DNA of 64,000 nt from JACQFZ01 sp041485885 (lineage in GTDB: Bacteria > Pseudomonadota > Gammaproteobacteria > Acidiferrobacterales > Sulfurifustaceae). This document shows positions 60,821 through 64,000 of the stretch, piece after piece. The translations under genes were made by a program, and so were the position numbers. Below the pieces are notes generated by a model. It searched no databases. It worked only from the letters and a program-made list of their open reading frames with translations, and was not told the DNA's origin. Each line of letters begins with the position of its first letter. The stretch's first letter is position 1. The stretch is taken from positions 62,001 through 126,000 of the forward strand of contig JBGPKL010000001.1 of the NCBI GenBank assembly GCA_041485885.1, given 5' to 3'.

Positions 60821-60969
60821 CGACGTCCTCCTAGACTAGGTTGCAGTTCATATTAGAACCATCCCTACGCGCACGCGCTCCGATCCTTGCTGTCGAATTC
60901 ACATTTCGCATCGCGCTGGTTTGCCGCTTGGAAAATCGGGACGGCGGTGAACTGATAGCCCCACCGACC

Positions 60970-60987
60970 GTGAATATTAATGTTCAC
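60970..60987. promoter_or_regulatory. Imperfect palindrome upstream of the MFS gene
   Basis: GTGAATATTAATGTTCAC is an 18-bp near-palindrome (one mismatched pair) that overlaps the 3' end of ada and lies about 150 bp upstream of the MFS start. It is AT-rich in a GC-rich genome and could be an operator for the exporter. Confidence 0.35.
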
Positions 60988-62069
60988 TTCACTGCTTCTC
61001 GCTGAAGTAGAACCCGCTTGCGCTCGACCCCCCAGCGGTATCCGGAAAGCGCTCCGTCGCTGCGCACCACGCGGTGGCAAGGAATGGCGACGGCAATTGC
61101 GTTGGCGGCGCAGGCCTGCGCGACCGCGCGCACGGCTTTCGGTAATCCAACCCGCTCGGCGATCTGCGCGTAGCTAACGGTCGAACCGGCTGGAATCTCG
61201 CGCAGCGCTTGCCAAACCCGCTGTTGGAACGCGGTCCCGCGAATATCGAGCGGCAGATCGAACCCGAGCGCCGGCGCCTCCACTAGTCCGACCACCCTCG
61301 ACACCAGGCGTTCGAAATCGCTGTCGCCGCCGATCAGCTTCGCGTGCGGAAATCCATCCTGCAGGTCGCGCACCAGGGTATCGGCATCGTCGCCGAGCAG
61401 GATCGCGCAGACGCCCTTCTCGGTGGCGGCGACCAGAATAGCGCCGAGTGAACAATCGCCCACGGCGAATCGAATGACGGCATTGACGCCGCCGGCGCGA
61501 AAATCGGTCGGCGTCATGCCCAGCACTTGCGCGGACGTGGCGTAAAAACGCCCATTCGACTTGAAGCCCGCGCCGTAGATGGCGTCGGTCACGGTGCTCC
61601 TCTGCGCGAGTTCTTCGCGCACGCGCTTCGTGCGATGCGCGCTAGCGTACGCCTTGGGAGTCACGCCGGTGATCGCCTTGAAGACGCGATGAAAGTGATA
61701 GCGGCTCAAGCCCGCCGCTTTCGCCAACGTCGCGAGACTGGGCGGTGCTTCGGCGGTCTCGATGAGTTGGCAAACTCTGGCTACCTTCGCGGCATAGCGT
61801 TTAGCGAGCGACGGCTGATCCGGTTTGCAGCGCTTGCAGGCGCGAAAGCCCGCTCGCTCCGCGTCCGCGCGCGTCGCGTGGAACCGCACGTTTTTCCGTC
61901 GCGCCAGGCGCGATGGACAAGACGGACGACAATACACACCGGTCGTGGCTACGGAATAGTAGAACTGATCGTCGGCGGCGTCGTCGCGTCTGACCACGGC
62001 CGCCCAACGCTCCTCGTCGATCGTGGGTGTTCGCGCTTGTCCGCTATCTGCTGTTCTCGTGGCACGCAT
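60984..62069 (-). CDS. ada: Bifunctional alkylation-response protein Ada
   Basis: Ada repairs methyl phosphotriesters and O6-methylguanine and then activates the adaptive response. The 361-residue protein has all three parts: the zinc/methyl-acceptor domain (SVATTGVYCRPSCPSR, then AGFRACKRCKPD), an AraC-type HTH (LATLAKAAGLSRYHFHRVFK), and the O6-methyltransferase with the acceptor Cys in AIPCHRVVRSDG. The ATG at 62069 follows AGAGGAAA; the upstream frame lacks such a site. Its place between an exporter and quorum genes is unusual and may reflect protection from a DNA-damaging product, but this is speculative. Confidence 0.95.
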   Translation of the reverse strand: MRATRTADSGQARTPTIDEERWAAVVRRDDAADDQFYYSVATTGVYCRPSCPSRLARRKNVRFHATRADAERAGFRACKRCKPDQPSLAKRYAAKVARVCQLIETAEAPPSLATLAKAAGLSRYHFHRVFKAITGVTPKAYASAHRTKRVREELAQRSTVTDAIYGAGFKSNGRFYATSAQVLGMTPTDFRAGGVNAVIRFAVGDCSLGAILVAATEKGVCAILLGDDADTLVRDLQDGFPHAKLIGGDSDFERLVSRVVGLVEAPALGFDLPLDIRGTAFQQRVWQALREIPAGSTVSYAQIAERVGLPKAVRAVAQACAANAIAVAIPCHRVVRSDGALSGYRWGVERKRVLLQREAVK

Positions 62070-62191
62070 GATTGTCTTTCCTCTACGCCGGTCACTTATC
62101 AAATCTTAGCGCTAATGCCGTCGACCACACCCTGATTTTTGCTTTTGAATTCGCGATCGACGAAGTTCCGATGACGTTGATAATTCAGCGT

Positions 62192-62554
62192 TTACGCTCG
62201 AACATCCCGGTCCCATGGATCGAGCAACCCGGAACGGAACCCGCGCGCGACCGCGTGCGCAGTATTCGATGCGTTCAGCTTGCGAACGATATTTCGTATG
62301 TGCGCACGCACGGTGTAGACACTGATGCTGAGAATCATCCCTATTTCACCGCCGGTCTTACCTTGAGCCAGCCAGTGCAGCACGTCGCGCTCGCGCGTGC
62401 TCAGCAGCATCGCCACCAAATTCGTTCCTCGACTGGCGAAAGCGCCGGACCTCGAGCCTAGCGGGCGATTCATTACGCCGACGCCGTCCCTGGCAAAAAA
62501 ATCCCTCGATGGAACGGTGTTAGCTTGATACCCTCTCTGGTCTTTCATGGCCAT
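62192..62554 (-). CDS. LuxR-type single-domain HTH regulator
   Basis: The 120-residue protein consists of a short N-terminal tail and a complete LuxR/GerE HTH (LLSTRERDVLHWLAQGKTGG, EIGMILSISVYTVRAHIRNI, VRKLNASNTAHAVARG). There is no autoinducer-binding domain, although a LuxI-type gene is two genes away. The start is uncertain: ATGs at 62554 and 62548 are in frame, and an earlier TTG at 62593 also exists. It could be a GerE-like regulator, or a LuxR that has lost its sensor domain. Confidence 0.75.
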   Translation of the reverse strand: MAMKDQRGYQANTVPSRDFFARDGVGVMNRPLGSRSGAFASRGTNLVAMLLSTRERDVLHWLAQGKTGGEIGMILSISVYTVRAHIRNIVRKLNASNTAHAVARGFRSGLLDPWDRDVRA

Positions 62555-62608
62555 GCAATTCGGGTTTTCATACCACCAAATCCTCCGGCGCAAGTGTAGG
62601 AATCCGAG

Positions 62609-63442
62609 TTAGTGAATTGCGGCATCGCGCGCTGCTCCGATCGTGGAATTGAATGAACGGCAACCCTTCAGGTACGAATCGGCGGTGCTCGCGCCGCAGG
62701 TGATTTCGTGAATCGTCAGCGTCACGGCGGGCGCCAGCGCCGTTACCGCGAAGATGTAGTCGAATGAGTCGATCTCGGCGCCACTCGCCGTGTGACCGAT
62801 GTACGTGCTGGAGCGGACTTTACCGATTCGCTCCCGCGCGTAGTCGGACAATTGCCATTCACCGTCCGGCGCCTCGGTGAAAGCCAGGCTCGACGGCGGT
62901 ATGTCGAGGTCGGTGCCGATCGCCTTGAGGAGCGACTCCTTGGCCGTCCATAGCCGGTAAAATCGCCACAATCGCTCGTGCTCTTGAGTCGCCTGGAAGC
63001 GGCGGATTTCATGCGGATGCAACATATGCACGGCAACCGCCGCGAGATTCGGGATCGGCGCGATGCGCGCGATATCCACGCCGACTTCACATTGGTTCGA
63101 GACCGCGCAGACCATACCGTTCGGCGTGTGGGAGAGGGCGAAATGGACGGGTCTCGGCGCGGCCCCGACCGCCGTCCGCACCGCCGGTTTACCACGCGCA
63201 TCGACCGCGAACAGCAAGTCCCGCGGCCCAACCGTCAGCGCCGCGGCCAAGATCTTTCGCAACCAGACGTGGGCGGCGACGTACGAACCCCGGTCATGCA
63301 AGCCGTGGAACGAGGCCGCTCGGTGCCGCTCCGCATCGTCGAGCCACTTACCCTGGGCATCATCGATGCGATAGTCGGGCGGCATGCGGATCACCCAGAG
63401 GTCTACGGTCGCGAATTGCTGATCATCGGTAACCAACGTCAT
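62609..63442 (-). CDS. Sfp-type 4'-phosphopantetheinyl transferase
   Basis: This enzyme would transfer phosphopantetheine from CoA to a carrier protein. The 277-residue protein has the two family motifs: GVDIARIAPIP, with the metal-binding Asp, and FYRLWTAKESLLKAIGTDL. RPVHFALSHTPNG lies upstream in the usual place. The ATG at 63442 follows an AGGG site, while the frame runs on into the LuxI gene. No PKS, NRPS or free carrier is in the window, so its partner is either beyond the right edge or elsewhere in the genome. Confidence 0.9.
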   Translation of the reverse strand: MTLVTDDQQFATVDLWVIRMPPDYRIDDAQGKWLDDAERHRAASFHGLHDRGSYVAAHVWLRKILAAALTVGPRDLLFAVDARGKPAVRTAVGAAPRPVHFALSHTPNGMVCAVSNQCEVGVDIARIAPIPNLAAVAVHMLHPHEIRRFQATQEHERLWRFYRLWTAKESLLKAIGTDLDIPPSSLAFTEAPDGEWQLSDYARERIGKVRSSTYIGHTASGAEIDSFDYIFAVTALAPAVTLTIHEITCGASTADSYLKGCRSFNSTIGAARDAAIH

Positions 63443-63473
63443 CTGCAAGCCCTCGATCGGACGCGACGACGTC

Positions 63474-64000
63474 CTATTCGGTTCCATGTGCCGATATTCC
63501 TAAAGCACTGTTTTTGTCGGAAGTTGCGGCGTGCACGGAGTGCCGGTGACGTCGCGTCGCGACCGTCCCGTCCGCCGCGTTTTCATCGAGCTCTATCCAG
63601 CAAGCGCAAAGCGGATAACCGTCGATGATCATCGGGGGTCCGGCACGATGCGAATGAAAGCCGGCGCGGCGCATCAACCGTTCGACGCCGATCGGCGAAA
63701 CCGTTATCAGACGCCTGGCGCCGCGCGCCATCGCGCAGGAAATCGCCGCTCGCAGCAGCTCGATGGCAATCGGCGAAGACATCTGTCCTTGCGGCGTAAC
63801 CGCGCGGTCGTTGAAATCCATGGCCGCAAAGCGGGACAACTCCCAGACGTCCGCGCTGCACGGGGGCGGCAAGCCGTTCAGAAGTTGCGGAAAAACGTCG
63901 CGCAGCAGATACGGGCGGTTCGTGGGCAGTAAGCGAGCGACGCCCGTTAAGCTTCCGTTCTCATCGCGACTGACGACGTATACCGTGTCCACGCCGTCGA
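63474..64000 (-). CDS. LuxI-type acyl-homoserine-lactone synthase, 5' end outside the window
   Basis: LuxI proteins make AHL signals from SAM and an acyl carrier. The visible 175 residues show the family pattern DGVDTVYVVSRDENGSLTGV, ARLLPTNRPYLLRDVFPQLL, and VWELSRFAA with the conserved E-x-S-R, then GARRLITVSPIGVERLMRRA. The reading frame is still open at the right edge, so about 40 N-terminal residues are missing. Its stop lies 31 bp before the phosphopantetheinyl transferase ATG, suggesting co-transcription. It implies cell-density control of the neighbouring metabolite genes. Confidence 0.9.
   Translation of the reverse strand, partial: DGVDTVYVVSRDENGSLTGVARLLPTNRPYLLRDVFPQLLNGLPPPCSADVWELSRFAAMDFNDRAVTPQGQMSSPIAIELLRAAISCAMARGARRLITVSPIGVERLMRRAGFHSHRAGPPMIIDGYPLCACWIELDENAADGTVATRRHRHSVHAATSDKNSALGISAHGTE

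Noticed and set aside
1..64000. CRISPR arrays, tRNA or rRNA genes, insertion sequences
   Set aside because: No regularly spaced repeats, cloverleaf sequences or transposase frames were recognised on either strand.

Overview
The window is a contiguous, GC-rich stretch of what looks like a gammaproteobacterial chromosome. The taxon is inferred from the gene order atpA-atpG-atpD-atpC ... glmU-glmS, from E. coli-like sequence motifs in AtpD, GlmU and GlmS, and from dispersed intergenic repeats of a kind I associate with Xanthomonadales-type genomes. No tRNA, rRNA, CRISPR array, integrase or transposase was recognised.

Region 1 (1-3788) is the end of the F1Fo ATP synthase operon: partial atpA, then atpG, atpD and atpC, with dispersed repeats in the atpA-atpG and atpG-atpD gaps.

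Region 2 (about 3790-46700) is an island of about 43 kb lying between atpC and glmU, which are adjacent in many gammaproteobacteria. It encodes a contractile injection system (CIS) of the extracellular, phage-tail-like type. It opens with a sigma-54 enhancer-binding regulator. A textbook GG-N10-GC (-24/-12) promoter follows, in front of a small winged-helix-like protein. The structural operon then encodes one sheath, one tube, a two-CxxC baseplate-type protein, a disordered protein, a DUF4255 cap protein, an AAA+ ATPase, a small protein, a CIS tube/hub adaptor, a LysM-like protein, a gpD-like hub, an OB-fold spike, a PAAR tip, gp25, two baseplate-J-type wedge proteins, a tail protein I and a giant beta-helix protein. 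No tape-measure protein, second sheath or lysis gene was recognised. Downstream (31011-46688) is an array of seven DUF4157 ('eCIS core') proteins plus one truncated copy. All eight carry the same four-cysteine motif about 40 residues from the start (the truncated copy ends within it), followed by different C-terminal domains: annexin-like repeats, several zincin-type metallopeptidase candidates, a PD-(D/E)xK-like nuclease candidate and unknown domains. These look like a cargo or effector family that diversifies by domain exchange. Two members share a 204-bp block that is almost identical at the DNA level.

Region 3 (46826-50128) is glmU and glmS, making UDP-GlcNAc. The glmS 3' end is the classical Tn7 target, but no Tn7 end is visible.

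Region 4 (50328-64000) looks like a specialised-metabolite locus. A minus-strand operon encodes an AMP-forming ligase, a ring-cleaving VOC dioxygenase, a GriI-like aldolase, a methyltransferase, a GriH-like dehydroquinate synthase II and an aromatic FAD monooxygenase. A divergent pair encodes a haem-oxygenase-like diiron oxidase and a cupin. An MFS exporter, Ada, a LuxR-type single-domain regulator, a phosphopantetheinyl transferase and a partial LuxI-type AHL synthase follow. GriI/GriH-type pairs make 3-amino-4-hydroxybenzoate, so the inferred product is an oxidised aminohydroxybenzoate derivative, probably under quorum control and possibly carrier-tethered. No carrier protein lies inside the window.
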